A stretch of 64,000 nt of DNA from Pseudoneurospora amorphoporcata (lineage: Eukaryota; Ascomycota; Sordariomycetes; Sordariales; Sordariaceae). This document shows positions 21,377-32,901 of the stretch, piece after piece. Numbering within the stretch: position 1 is the stretch's first letter; every line of letters starts with the position of its first letter. The stretch is taken from positions 248,001 through 312,000 of the forward strand of contig MU859063.1 in the NCBI GenBank assembly GCA_033297205.1, read 5' to 3'. The notes below the pieces were generated by a model. It made no database searches, had not been told where the DNA came from, and saw only the letters and a list, made by a program, of their open reading frames with translations. A program made the translations under genes and the position numbers.

Positions 21377-23955
21377 ATGGCGCGCCATCAAGCCATCCGA
21401 AACCTGGACTACGAGGCAGAACTCGAAGACGAGTATGGACCCTTCTCCGACGAGGAAGAGGAGCTCAGCCCAGAAGACCAAGTCCGCATGACGGAAGGCA
21501 CAGCTCAGGTACTGGAAGCACTTGGCGTTGAGGCCCACAAAGTCACAAAGGAGCAGATAGAAGACTCGCTTTATTACTATTTCTTCGATGTTGACAAGAC
21601 CATCACCTACCTTATTTCCAAGTACATCGACCCTCCCAAGAAGCCTGCCAAGGCTGCTCCTCCAAAGGTAGCGCCAAAGCAAGATGGTAAGTTCAGCTCC
21701 CTCCATCATCATTCCTTTCCTTATGAACAGCGAGTCAAGTGCCGTTGCCAACGGACGCAAGGCACCTGCATCTTGGGTAAAGGGTCTGGGCCGTGGTGGC
21801 CGACTTCGCTCCGCCGGTTATATCCCGTTGCTCTTCGCGAACCCTCATTGACAACGTCCTGTCAAGCGGCCATTGCAAGTGCTTCTCGAGAGTCATTTGC
21901 CCACCTTTTCCGGGACTTGCCATGGGGAAATATTCCACCCGAGCGGCAGGCGGTTCTCATACCGCCTCCGCAGCTACCTGGAGGTTTGCTTGGAGGTTCA
22001 GGAGCGCCCCCGAAGATGTCCAAGCTGCAGCAGCTAGCAGCTGCCCGGAAGAAGAAAGCCGAAGAGCAGAAGAACGCCTCAGAAGACGTTGAGCAGACAC
22101 AAGTCAAGATGACGGAGCTCACTGTCAACGACAACCAAGCATCCAAGGAGAATCGTCCGCTGGCTGGCCTATTTAGCAAGCGGGTTAAAACATCCGAGAC
22201 AACTGCTCAAGGTCGCATTCCTCTCACTATGGCGGAGCCCACAAGACCCGAAGTTCCACAAGCTCAAGCGCCGGAGGCCACTCCAAGTCTGCCCGACGAG
22301 GAGGCCCAAATCGAGCCGGAACCGGTGGTGGCACCGCCAAAAGCTGAACCGTCAGCTTTTGCTTCGACTCTCTTCGGCCCCCTATCGGATAGCCTCAACC
22401 GCAAACCCCGCGAAGTGTTCACATTACCATACATGGCGATCTCTTCGTACAGCCCGGATGCCTTTGGCAAACCCAGCCCAGATGACGTGGTCCTTGCGGC
22501 TCAGGCGAAAGGTTCGCTCACGGGAAAGAAACAGCACTAACGCGGTCACTAATAGTCGCCACAGCCGGAAAGAAGTCTGCGAACGCCCAGCAAAACAAAA
22601 AGGGGTCGTCATCCGCAGATGGCGTGACCAACCAAGTCAACCAGCTCAAGATAGACGACACGCCTTTGCCAAAGAGCCGCAACCTCAACGTGCTCTCTGA
22701 ATTCGAGAAGACGAAGGGAAAGAAGACTGCCAGCTTTGTGGTTGTCGGCCACGTTGATGCTGGCAAGAGCACCATGATGGGGCGACTGCTACTCGACTTG
22801 AACGTTGTCGACCAGCGAACTGTCGATAAACTTCGGAAAGAGGCCGAGAAGATTGGCAAAACGTCATTTGCTCTCGCCTGGGTGTTGGATCAACGTCACG
22901 AGGAGCGTAGCCGAGGCGTCACCATTGACATTGCTACCAATCGCTTCGAGACAGATACTACATCTTTCACTATTCTTGATGCTCCTGGCCATAGGGACTT
23001 TATCCCCAACATGATCGCTGGCGCAAGTCAAGCAGACTTTGCAATCCTGGTCATCGATGCAAGCACAGGAGCATTTGAGTCTGGCCTTAAGGGTCAAACA
23101 AGAGAGCATTCTCTTCTTATCCGCAGCATGGGTGTCTCGAGAATCATCGTGGCCGTAAATAAGCTCGACACGGTCAACTGGTCCCAGGAGAGATTCGACG
23201 AGATCAAACACCAGGTGGCAGGATTCTTGACGGCGACTGGGTTCCAGCCAAAGAACATTGCGTTTGTACCCGTATCGGGCCTCCACGGTGATAATCTTGT
23301 CCGAAAAACCACAGATCCGGCAGCATCTTGGTACACGGGAAACACACTGGTGGAAGAGCTCGAGGCTTCGGAACCAAGTGCCAGGGCATTGGCCAAGCCC
23401 CTACGAATGACCATCTCGGAGGTTATGCGCACACCTCAGAGTCCCATATCGATCACAGGCCGCATTGACGCAGGTTCACTGCAAATGGGCGATGCGCTTC
23501 TGGTGCAACCGAGCGGCGAAAAGGCCTACGTCAAGTCCCTTCAGGTCGACGACGGAGAACCAGCGGACTGGGCCGTTGCCGGACAGAATGTGATTCTTCA
23601 CCTCAGCAATATCGATGCCATCCACGTGCGCGTTGGAGATATCGTGTGCGACCCTGCCAAGCCGATTCAGTGCGTGGACACGTTCACGCTCAAGGCTCTT
23701 GCGTTCGACATCCTCATGCCCATGCAGGTGGACGTGCACAGGGGACGACTCCACGCGGCGGGCAAGATCGAGGCCATCGATGCCATCTTGGACAAGGTGA
23801 CGGGCAAGGTGATCAAGAAGAAGCCAATGATTGTGAAGCCAGGAACGGTTTCTAGGGTTAGGGTCACGCTGCACTCGAAGGTGCCACTCGAGGCTGGACA
23901 GAGGGTGGTGCTGAGGAGTGGTGGACAAACGGTGGCAGCTGGATTGTTGGAGTGA
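21377..23955 (+). CDS. HBS1: HBS1-like translational GTPase
   Basis: Hbs1 binds Dom34/Pelota and rescues stalled ribosomes (no-go and non-stop decay). The N-terminal part (SPEDQVRMTEGTAQVLEALG, then YYYFFDVDKTITYLISKY) is the HBS1_N helical domain. An Ala/Lys-rich linker includes GGLLGGSGAPPKMSKLQ. The EF-Tu-type GTPase follows: P-loop GHVDAGKS, switch with RGVTID, DAPGHRDF and NKLD, then two beta-barrel domains. Best exons are 21377-21690, 21731-21816, 21867-22511 and 22556-23955, about 814 residues. The last two introns (50 and 44 nt) are well fixed by phase. The first junction is not: the strong donor GTAAGT at 21687 does not restore frame, so either a weak GTTCAG donor (21691) or GTAGCG donor (21668, acceptor at 21734) must be used. 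Reading straight through without introns gives a Cys/Arg-rich, non-homologous stretch. Confidence 0.92.
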
Positions 23956-26070
23956 AGGAAATGGGATGGGAATTGATTGGGAGTCTGTGACTGTAAAAAA
24001 ACGGGTGAATTATGGAAAACGGAAGGAGAGGAAGTCCCCGAATACACAGACCGGGATCATCTGCCACGGGTTTAGCTATGCAAGCCAGCAGCCGGAGGTG
24101 GCGGAATCAGATGGGACATTTGTCGTTTTTTGGACGGAGCCGCATTCAGTTAACAATACAAGGCTGGAATTCCACTCTTTGTCTCCCTATCGAACAATAT
24201 GTACAGGTTGATACTCGGTCGTGCATGTGGACATCTGGTCCCTTCCTGTCCTTCCTCCTGGTATCCCTGCACCCCGCAATGAAAGACATGCCCGGTCTGG
24301 GTATTTGGAGAAGCGAGAAAAAAAAGGTTGGCTGTGACGATGATGCTAGGTAACAAGCAGTTTCGTTATCTTATCAGCTGGGACCAAGCAGATGGATACC
24401 CTACAAAATATTGATAGAAGTTCGATCACTTCCTAGCTTCTTCGGTCCTGTCTGTGCTCACAGGCTTCGAGAATCTTGGATGCCAACAACTTCCTGTTTA
24501 CACATGGATTGATTAGAACCCGGATAATCATCATTCAACAACTGACATTCGAAACGATGACTGGAAACTAGGATATGATGCAAAACGGTGAAGAAGAGAT
24601 GGCGGCTCCATTCAAACAACGGTTGAAAGGTCCGTTGTCCGTTAAATTCCCCGGATCACCAATGTCAAAATGCCAACCTGTCCACTTCCCGTATAGGACA
24701 GGGGCAGTTTTGGAGGGAGGCAGTAGAGCCGCACCGCAGCCGCAGCGCTGACACGTAATGCAAGGGGGGGTGGGGATCCCTCTGTTAATTCCCCCCTACA
24801 GACGAAAACTTGCCTCATCAATAAATTTCGTTTGCTTTCTGTCCATCTTGTGGCAGTTCAGTTGATGGCTCCAACGATTCGGATACGATGATGAGTCAGT
24901 TCCTCGTGTCGAACATGTAGTGACTGTTCTTTCTGAAGATGCCACGCTGTTCACAACAGGAGGCAAACTTCCAAGATATCGGGCTTGAGGTATCGAAATA
25001 ACCTTCAGCTTCGGCGGCGATCCATCCCCTGTTGTTGGTGGGGCAAGCTTCCCTTTGCCGTGAAGCCGCCCCCCTTGGGCCAGGGATGCAACCTTAACGG
25101 TGGTGCCTTGCAAGAAACGGAGGGCTTCATGGAAACTGGTGGAAAGACCCCGTTAGATGTGGGATCAGTGGGATGGATGAGGCAGTCGGCAGTAAAGGGG
25201 ACGAAACAATGCAACCAAGAGCTGAGTTGAGAGGGAAACAAAGAAGTCGAAGATGAATTTGGCGAAGGAGCATAGAAGAGGTAGGCGGGGGAGTTACCTA
25301 TAGGAACGGGAAGAATAGGCCAAGGGAGCGAGGGGTACAAAATTGGTGATCATAGACATGCTTGTACATACCTACAATCAAGATAGAGATGGATCTTGAA
25401 TATTATGGTGTATATACAATACTCTCGTCAATCATCTTCCATCCCAACTGCTTCTTCGCTTTGGTAGGCCGTATGTACTCTGCATCGAGGCACTTGGCAG
25501 CATAAACATATGGTCCAACTCGTCGTTGATTTCGCAAACCTCAAATGAAGAGCCATTCATCTTGATGATTTCCAACATTGCACCCAAAAAGTGTACCCCT
25601 AGTCTCACAAGCAGCGCTTCATCCCCAATGAGGCGCTGCGGAGGTACGGGAGCGCGGTCGTTGGAGTTAGTGCACCAGACAGAAACGCGCCAATGCAGGC
25701 AATCGGCCGGGACCCCCCTCCAAGCACAGACACCCCCTTCTGGCCGCCAATCCGATTGAGGACAGATTTCCTACTTCTAGTTTTCTGTAGCAGCTCATGC
25801 TGGGCCCGCAACCTGACGAGTGGAAAGAGGACACCACACCTTTAACGCCAGCTTGCTGGTCCCACTCGCCTTCAAATACCCGACAACCTCCCTCCATCCA
25901 TCAACAAACCTCCCTTTCCTTTTGCAAACACCCGGAGTTTAAAGTGGCCTAAGGAACCACTGCTTTTCTGCTACCACGATACCCATCACCCCCAATTTCC
26001 TTAATCACAGCAGCAGCGGGGTTGTTTTCTTCTTCTCTATTCACATTCTCCTTCGCCAGAGCTTCCAGTA
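23956..26070. other. Intergenic, BiP promoter side
   Basis: About 2.1 kb without a supported gene. A TGAGTCA bZIP-type site lies near 24893. The last 200 bases are pyrimidine-rich, like other leaders here. I could not point to a convincing unfolded-protein or heat-shock element. Confidence 0.4.
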
Positions 26071-28495
26071 ATGGAGCACCGAACGCGAAGCTGGGCCTTG
26101 GGCCTCAGCATCCTGGGCTTCTTTGCCCTCCTCTTCTCTGCTGGCTTCGTCCAGCAGGCCCACGCCTCCGACGACATTGAGGCCATGGGCACTGTTATCG
26201 GCATTGTAAGTTACCAGCCTTCCCCTCCTCTAAGCACTTCCCGCCCCAGGACTTGAGCAAAGCATTCTGACAACGCTTCTTCTACAGGATCTTGGAACCA
26301 CCTACTCGTAAGTTTACCTTCGCGCGATCTCGCTTCCCGGTACCATCATGAACACGATTCTCCCGCGGGGTGTGCGGCGTTTCCTGCCAATCTCAACCAC
26401 AAAGCCACGCCCCCGGTTTCGACGAGCGAGATATCCAGGTGGGGACAAGACAACTAACAACCTCACAGTTGCGTTGGTGTGATGCAGAAGGGCAAGGTCG
26501 AGATTCTCGTCAACGACCAAGGAAACCGTATTACCCCGTCTTATGTCGCCTTTACCGATGATGAAAGACTCGTCGGTGACGCCGCCAAGAACCAGGCTGC
26601 GGCCAACCCTTTCCGCACCATCTTCGACATCAAGCGTCTTATCGGCCGCAAGTTCTCGGAGAAGGACGTCCAGACTGACATCAAGCACTTCCCCTACAAG
26701 TAAGCACTGGTTCCTCCACCAAACGTCCCCTAGCCGTTACTGACTCTAGTTCCCAGGGTCGTCTCCAAGGATGACAAGCCTGTTGTCAAGGTCGAGGTTA
26801 ATGGCAGCGAGAAGACCTTCACCCCCGAGGAGATCTCCGCCATGGTTCTCGGCAAGGTACGTGGCATCACCCCCACCCCCATAAAAAGTCGACAGCTATC
26901 AGAGACTGACCCCCACAACAGATGAAGGAGACCGCTGAGGCCTACCTCGGCAAGAAGGTCACCCACGCCGTCGTTACCGTTCCCGCCTATTTCAACGACA
27001 ACCAGCGCCAGGCCACCAAGGATGCCGGTATGATCGCCGGTCTCAACGTCCTCCGCATTGTCAACGAGCCCACCGCCGCCGCTATCGCCTATGGCCTTGA
27101 TAAGACCGGCGAGGAGCGTCAGATCATTGTCTACGACTTGGGTGGTGGCACTTTCGATGTCTCTCTTCTTTCCATCGAGCAGGGCGTTTTTGAGGTCTTG
27201 GCTACCGCTGGTGACACCCGTCTGGGTGGTGAGGATTTCGATCAGCGCGTCATCAACCACTTCGCCAAGACCTTCAACAAGAAGCACGGTGTTGATGTCA
27301 CCAAGGACGCCAAGGCCATGGGCAAGCTCAAGCGTGAGGCCGAGAAGGCCAAGCGTACCCTTTCCAGCCAGATGTCTACTCGTGTTGAAATCGAGTCCTT
27401 CTTCGATGGCAAGGATTTCTCCGAGACTCTGACTCGCGCCAAGTTCGAGGAGCTCAACAACGACCTCTTCAAGAAGACCCTCAAGCCTGTCGAGCAGGTT
27501 CTTAAGGATGCCAAGGTTGCCAAGTCCGAGATCGACGATATCGTCCTTGTCGGTGGTTCCACCCGTATCCCCAAGGTCCAGGCTCTTATTGAGGAGTACT
27601 TCAACGGCAAGAAGGCTTCCAAGGGTATCAACCCTGACGAGGCTGTCGCTTTCGGCGCCGCCGTCCAGGCTGGCGTTCTTAGCGGCGAGGAGGGTACTGA
27701 GGACATCGTTCTCATGGATGTCAACCCCCTTACTCTCGGTATTGAGACCACCGGTGGTGTCATGACCAAGCTCATCCCCCGCAACACCCCTATCCCTACT
27801 CGCAAGAGCCAGATCTTCTCCACTGCCGCCGATAACCAGCCCGTCGTCCTTATCCAGGTCTACGAGGGTGAGCGTTCCATGACCAAGGACAACAACCTCC
27901 TTGGCAAGTTCGAGCTTACCGGCATCCCCCCGGCTCCCCGTGGCGTTCCCCAGATCGAGGTCTCCTTCGAGCTTGATGCCAACGGTATCCTCAAGGTCTC
28001 TGCCCACGACAAGGGCACTGGTAAGGCCGAGTCCATCACCATCACCAACGATAAGGGCCGTCTTACCCAGGAGGAGATCGACCGCATGGTCGCCGAGGCC
28101 GAGAAGTACGCTGAGGAGGACAAGGCCACCCGTGAGCGCATTGAGGCTCGCAACGGTCTTGAGAACTACGCTTTCTCCTTGAAGAACCAGGTCAACGATG
28201 AGGATGGCCTTGGTGGTAAGATTGACGAGGAGGACAAGGAGACCATCCTTGACGCCGTCAAGGAGGCCCAGGACTGGCTCGAGGAGAATGGTAAGCTTTA
28301 TCCCGATGCGCCTTGGCATATGAATACGAGATGCTAACAATTTTCTTTCCAGCCGCCACTGCTTCCGCCGAGGACTTCGACGAGCAGAAGGAGAAGCTCT
28401 CCAACGTCGCCTACCCCATCACCAGCAAGCTGTACAGCCAAGGTGGCCCTGAGGGCGCGGATGATGATGAGCCCGCTGGCCATGACGAGCTCTAA
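26071..28495 (+). CDS. KAR2: BiP/Kar2, ER-lumenal Hsp70 chaperone
   Basis: Exons 26071-26205, 26288-26307, 26469-26699, 26757-26856, 26922-28290 and 28353-28495 give 665 residues. The protein folds and imports secretory proteins in the ER and controls the unfolded protein response. A signal peptide (residues 1 to about 31, hydrophobic core LGLSILGFFALLFSAGF) precedes SDDIEAMGTVIGIDLGTTYS, where the phosphate-1 motif is split by two introns and one exon is only 20 nt. Other Hsp70 signatures are VPAYFNDNQRQATKDAG, IVYDLGGGTFDVSLL and VLVGGSTRIPKVQ. The linker DVNPLTLGIETTGG leads to the substrate domain. The last four residues are HDEL, the ER retrieval signal. Codon use is strongly biased to C-ending codons, typical of highly expressed genes. 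The antisense strand holds a 536-codon open frame that I treat as a by-product. Confidence 0.97.
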
Positions 28496-28823
28496 ACGAA
28501 AATAATCTAGATTCCCCCTGCGTTTTCTGTTTTTGGTTGACGTTAAAAAGAAATGCGTCGTTTATGGGCGGTTGGGTTGCATATTCTACCTGGTGTTTGG
28601 CCGGTGAAATGGTGGTTCAATTGGGAGTTTAAAGTCCTCATGAGTCCCAGATCTATTACGCAAGTGGGCATGGTTCAGTTAGAAGAGCGTTTGCCATTTG
28701 TAAAATATGAATATAACCTTATTGGCCAATTCTTGAAGTGTCCTGTATCCCTTCCCTACTTAACATTCTGACCAAGTATTCCCATTGTCCTTTGTTCTTG
28801 TCCACATTTAGTCGAGGTCTTCT
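28496..28823. other. BiP 3' region
   Basis: Convergent intergenic space between BiP and the next minus-strand gene. Nothing else is seen. Confidence 0.4.
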
Positions 28824-29402
28824 TCACTCTCCCATCTTGTATCCTTCGCTCTCCCTCTTGACCTTCACACATTCTTCCAAGTAGTCCTGCCACTTTGGAC
28901 AATGGAAAATGAGGGACATGTTGAAGGCCCTATCATCTTGCTCGCCGGTATCAGGCATGTCCTCATCCTCATAAAAGAATGGGTGTCGTCCTTGTTTCCA
29001 GTCCGCGAAGATCTCGTGACGCTGCATCAATCGTTTACGGCATTGATCTTCTTCCTCTCTCTCGTCTTCACTGTCATCTTCACTGTCGTCCTCGTCCTTA
29101 TCGGTCAATTCATACCCTTGGCCTTGCTGATGATCATGGCCCTCTTCTTGTTTTTCAAGTTTCTCAAGCTCGCGAGTCTCCCATATCTCGTATTCGTAAA
29201 TTGTGAAGAACAAGTACCATGCTATGACTCTCTCACGGCGTTCTTTCACCTTGCTGTTGTCGAACTGGCGGGGACGAGACTTTTGGTTCTCGAGAAAGGA
29301 TGCGAGAACGGCCTCGGGCTCCGCGAAGCAGGAGTCGTAACCCAACCAGGTGTTATAGAGCTTGGTGGGTGGCGGGAGTTGGCTGGAGGTTTGGTCGGTC
29401 AT
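28824..29402 (-). CDS. Acidic hypothetical protein, 192 residues
   Basis: I do not recognise a family. The single-exon frame has a plausible start and coding-like composition. Residues about 25-75 include FLENQKSRPRQF and RRERVIAWYLFFTIYEYEIW, suggesting a folded helical part. A strongly acidic segment with DEDDSEDDSEDEREEED-type sequence follows, and then a tail with HEIFADWKQGRHPFFYEDED and HCPKWQDYLEECVKV. No signal peptide or membrane segment is seen. The overlapping plus-strand frame (28902-29663) looks hydrophobic only because it is antisense to Asp/Glu codons. It may be a lineage-specific gene. Confidence 0.5.
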   Translation of the reverse strand: MTDQTSSQLPPPTKLYNTWLGYDSCFAEPEAVLASFLENQKSRPRQFDNSKVKERRERVIAWYLFFTIYEYEIWETRELEKLEKQEEGHDHQQGQGYELTDKDEDDSEDDSEDEREEEDQCRKRLMQRHEIFADWKQGRHPFFYEDEDMPDTGEQDDRAFNMSLIFHCPKWQDYLEECVKVKRESEGYKMGE

Positions 29403-30155
29403 GGCTTATGGAGGTGTGATAGCTTGAGGGATTTGGCGACGATTCTTCTGATGATGGGAAGCAAGTGTTTCGGGGTTGGACTGGACAAGTGGATATCACT
29501 GCATGTGTGTAGGTACGTGGTACACTTCGAGGGTATTTATTTCTGGATACGTGTAGGTCATGAAAGCGTCGACGAGGGGATGTGCGTCATGAAACCTCTT
29601 TGCTTTCCATCGCCTTTATCTTGGCCGTTAGCAATTTACATATTCTTGGATGCAGGTGACTGACACCGGTGAATGGACGGAAGATGATAACAAACGGTTT
29701 GTTGGTGGTGCAGGTTCCGTAGGCAAGTGCCTAGATGACTAGTTCTACTGCTTTGATGTTCGATGCTGGCTGGTCATGTGGTCTTAACTCTTTGATCGGG
29801 ATGTCGAGCGTAGATGTGTTTGCGACTGATGAATCACTCTCGAGGGCAAAACGAACATGGATTCGGCGCCACATGAAGTCGGGATACCTAGCCTCATTTG
29901 CGTGAAAAGTTTGAGCTACCGTTTGCAATAAAATTTCTGGTAGGGTTATTGCTACATGTAATTTTCTGATCCCATTTTCCCGATTGTCAAAGAAAGCGAT
30001 TAGGTAGTCATCTCCCAGCGTCCTTTGCTCCTTCCTCCCCTAAAGTGGAGGCGGGAATCATCCCGTCACACTTCCATTGCCAGTAGCTGAAGTCTCCCCT
30101 CTTCTTTTTTTTTTTTTTTTTTTTTATCAACCTCCAGACATTCTTGCCTTCCTTC
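29403..30155. other. Intergenic with a T20 tract
   Basis: No gene is supported. A homopolymer T run occupies about 30106-30125. Confidence 0.4.
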
Positions 30156-30890
30156 TCACCAACCTACATCAGGCACAGGATCGACCCCTCCAGGACTGGC
30201 AACCCGTTCAAAAAGCCATCTCGCAACTTCCTCCTTATCCAACCCACTGTTCTTCTTGCACATCTTCTTCTTCCTATTCTTTTGTCTCTCTCTCTCCAAT
30301 TTTTCCTCCTTCCCCTCCTCCACGGACTCCACATGCACGCCCATACTCATGTGCATCTCTAAAAAAAACCTCGTAGCTAAAGCCAAGGACACTGCGGCAG
30401 GGTCTTCGTGTTGTGCTTGACACCACTCTGCTGATGTCGTGGGAGTACTTGCGCTTGGAGTACTAATTGCAGGGGTTTCGCTACGGGAAGCGGTACGAGC
30501 ATCGGTACGAAGGTCGTGTGCGGTGGTCTGAGCAATGTGGTGATGGCTACGTCTGTAATCTTCTTCTTGAGGCGATGTGCTGGAAGTGGTAAACTTTTGG
30601 AACCGAGGCCTCGATCGGCGGAGAGGCTTGATCTGTCGGGGACTGAAGGGTTCCGCCGCTTGAGGGGACGTGATGGCGAGAGCTTCATCGACGGTATCGC
30701 TCTCCAGTTCTTGCTCCGTGTCTGAGCTGAAGCTTCGGCTTGAGCTGGGTCCTGGGCTTGGACAACGGCGGCGTTTGAGAGGTGTGCGAGGCTGGAGATG
30801 ATTTACGACCTTGAAAGTTGTTGACAGTTTTAATGGAGACTTCCAATCTGGAGTGTCCGCCTCGGGACTTTGCTTCTTTGGACAGGACAT
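30156..30890 (-). CDS. Low-complexity hypothetical protein, 244 residues
   Basis: A single minus-strand frame starts MSCPKKQSPEAD. It is rich in Ser, Thr, Pro and Arg, with SPGPSSSRSFSSD and TPSASTPTTS-like stretches, then ALATRFFLEMHMSMGVHVE, a basic ERERQKNRKKKMCKK patch and KEEVARWLFERVA near the end. The last helical part looks like real protein. No domain is recognised. It could be a disordered nuclear protein or a chance frame, and there is no neighbour that explains a role. Confidence 0.35.
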   Translation of the reverse strand: MSCPKKQSPEADTPDWKSPLKLSTTFKVVNHLQPRTPLKRRRCPSPGPSSSRSFSSDTEQELESDTVDEALAITSPQAAEPFSPRQIKPLRRSRPRFQKFTTSSTSPQEEDYRRSHHHIAQTTAHDLRTDARTASRSETPAISTPSASTPTTSAEWCQAQHEDPAAVSLALATRFFLEMHMSMGVHVESVEEGKEEKLERERQKNRKKKMCKKNSGLDKEEVARWLFERVASPGGVDPVPDVGW

Positions 30891-31638
30891 GGTGAGTTTT
30901 TGGGATGTTGACTGGCAAGAACTGGAAACCGGAAATGAATGGAAAGCCTTAAAGAAATAGTTAAGGCCCAGGTATGTTTGTCGTTGTTTTTATGCTTGGG
31001 ATTGCTCAGAGCTAATGTGAATTGGACAAACGGGATACTGGCTGTAATGACATACATGAGGTGTAGACAAATATACAAACGTTTGCTCATGGAGTGTTCA
31101 ATTTAGATGGTACTTTCTTGTCACTTGACCTGCTCTGTTATTCTACGCGCCCTGGAATTATTTCAGTAGATCATCTCGAAATTCGTCTGGTGCTATGTGT
31201 ATTGCATTATGACACTCGTCTATCCCTTTGTTGAACGAGTAATCTAAGTGCTAGACGGAGGTTTAGCTGAGATGTCTCGTTAATTGTAAATAGTGTATGT
31301 TATTAATGGGTGATGACATGGAGCAGCAAAGTGTCTTCACACAAATATAGAACTGCGCTTGAATTCGAACTGCGGCCAAGGATACCTCTACCAGCATCTA
31401 CCAACATGGCCCTCCCTCTTCCCCTTTTTTTTTCGATCATGAGCATCGCAAGTCAGAATCCTAGTTCACTTCCCGCGGGTGTCTGGCCTCCCTTCTCCTT
31501 GCATGCCCCGTTCTTCCTCGTCTAAATATTCCGTCATAGCTCGTAGGCATTGGTAATCCCTGAATGGATCTTACTCATGTTAAAGTCAAACTGGCCGACT
31601 ACTTCTTCTCGGAAGCTACCACACAAACACAGCATTTG
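30891..31638. other. Intergenic, no gene seen
   Basis: No coding sequence, RNA gene or repeat structure could be supported here. Confidence 0.4.
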
Positions 31639-31959
31639 TTAACCCAAAATTTTACCACCAATTGACAGCTCGGTAGCCGAGCAATCTCCAAAGAAGCAAT
31701 AAGGCGACGCCGACGAAGACATGTATTCCTGGGGGAGGGGCAATAGGTGACACAGATACATACACTTGGAATCCCCATTGCCATTGGTAGAAGACTCGCT
31801 CTTCTTCTTCTCTTCTTCAGCTCTTTTCGGACTCTCGTCCATGGAAACCGGTCCCTTGTGCGGTGGCGAAGGGCTGGGTTTCCGCTGCCAAGTAGTACTG
31901 GTGCTTGGTGGAGGGGTTGGAGAGTCGTCCTTGGGGTTGTCGTAGTTGTAGGAGCTCAT
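31639..31959 (-). CDS. Possible small hypothetical gene
   Basis: The minus-strand frame starts MSSYNYDNPKDDSPTPPPS and is Pro/Ser/Lys-rich for about 65 residues. A possible GTATGT donor follows at the GDSK segment near 31763, so the terminal part of the open frame may be intron and the real gene may continue further left. No domain is seen. Confidence 0.28.
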   Translation of the reverse strand: MSSYNYDNPKDDSPTPPPSTSTTWQRKPSPSPPHKGPVSMDESPKRAEEEKKKSESSTNGNGDSKCMYLCHLLPLPQEYMSSSASPYCFFGDCSATELSIGGKILG

Positions 31960-32901
31960 TTCGATTTCGAATTTTGGGTAGGCGTGATAGTTGGCGGACT
32001 GTGGGTTTTGTCTCGGGGAAGGAGCAGTGGGGGAGGTGATGGTTGATGTGGAGAATGATGGGTCAGTACTCGTTGAGAATGAGGCGAGTATGAGACATTT
32101 TATACACAGTTATTCCTCTGGGTGTCTAATCTTGCCTCGGCCTTGCGCTGTCGACGTCGAGCAGATTGCGTGGGACAGTCAACGAACGGTATGGTTAGCG
32201 AGCGGACTTTGATGAGGGGCTGTCAAACAGCTTCGAGATGGGCCTATGTGAGGGTCATATGGATGTCAAAACTAGTACTCGGATGAAGAGGAAGGACGGG
32301 AGCGGGGGACACATGAGGTGAAAGTTTGTACATCAGGACTAGAAGTGCCCCCAGTGGGCCCAGAATCGATGCGATCGTTGTCCGCCGCTATGCTAGAAAA
32401 GGGAATATATGTACGACCAAACACTCGCACCTTCCTTCATTGAACCCAGACGAAAATCACTCGCGCATCCTCATCCTTTTCACCTGCACACCCTCCTGTC
32501 TGCCGTCCGTTCCTTCAAACTCCGAGCCTTTAGGTTCTAGGTTAACCGCTTGGGTCCAACTGTCGGTTGAAGTGTAAAAAGATTGACTTGTTGACCAAAG
32601 CATCTGACCACCAGCCAAGAACGAAAAGGGGAAAACAACTCGGCAGGAGCATCATCGCAGAATTGACACAAAACAGGCGAGAAAAAAAAAAAAAAAAGAG
32701 ACAGTGAAGTTGTGGACAACAATGTAGAAAAGATAATCCATTACCAGGAGCGTGAGCCCGCAACGTCTATCAACAAACAACAACAAAAGATATATACCCA
32801 GTCATTACCTCCCCCTTTTTTCAAGACACTCCATGCAGAACACCATAGACCCACGCCCCCATAGCCAAAAGTTCGTAAACAACCACAGTATCTCCCAGAA
32901 A
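31960..32901. other. Intergenic, no gene seen
   Basis: No coding sequence is supported. An A16 tract lies near 32682-32697. Confidence 0.4.

Noticed and set aside
26730..28340. 536-codon open frame antisense to BiP
   Set aside because: Long antisense frames are a known by-product of biased codon use in Hsp70 genes. The sense strand encodes an intact BiP, and the antisense frame crosses sense introns without splice logic.
28902..29663. 253-codon plus-strand frame resembling a membrane protein
   Set aside because: The hydrophobic stretches are antisense of Asp/Glu codons of the minus-strand acidic gene.
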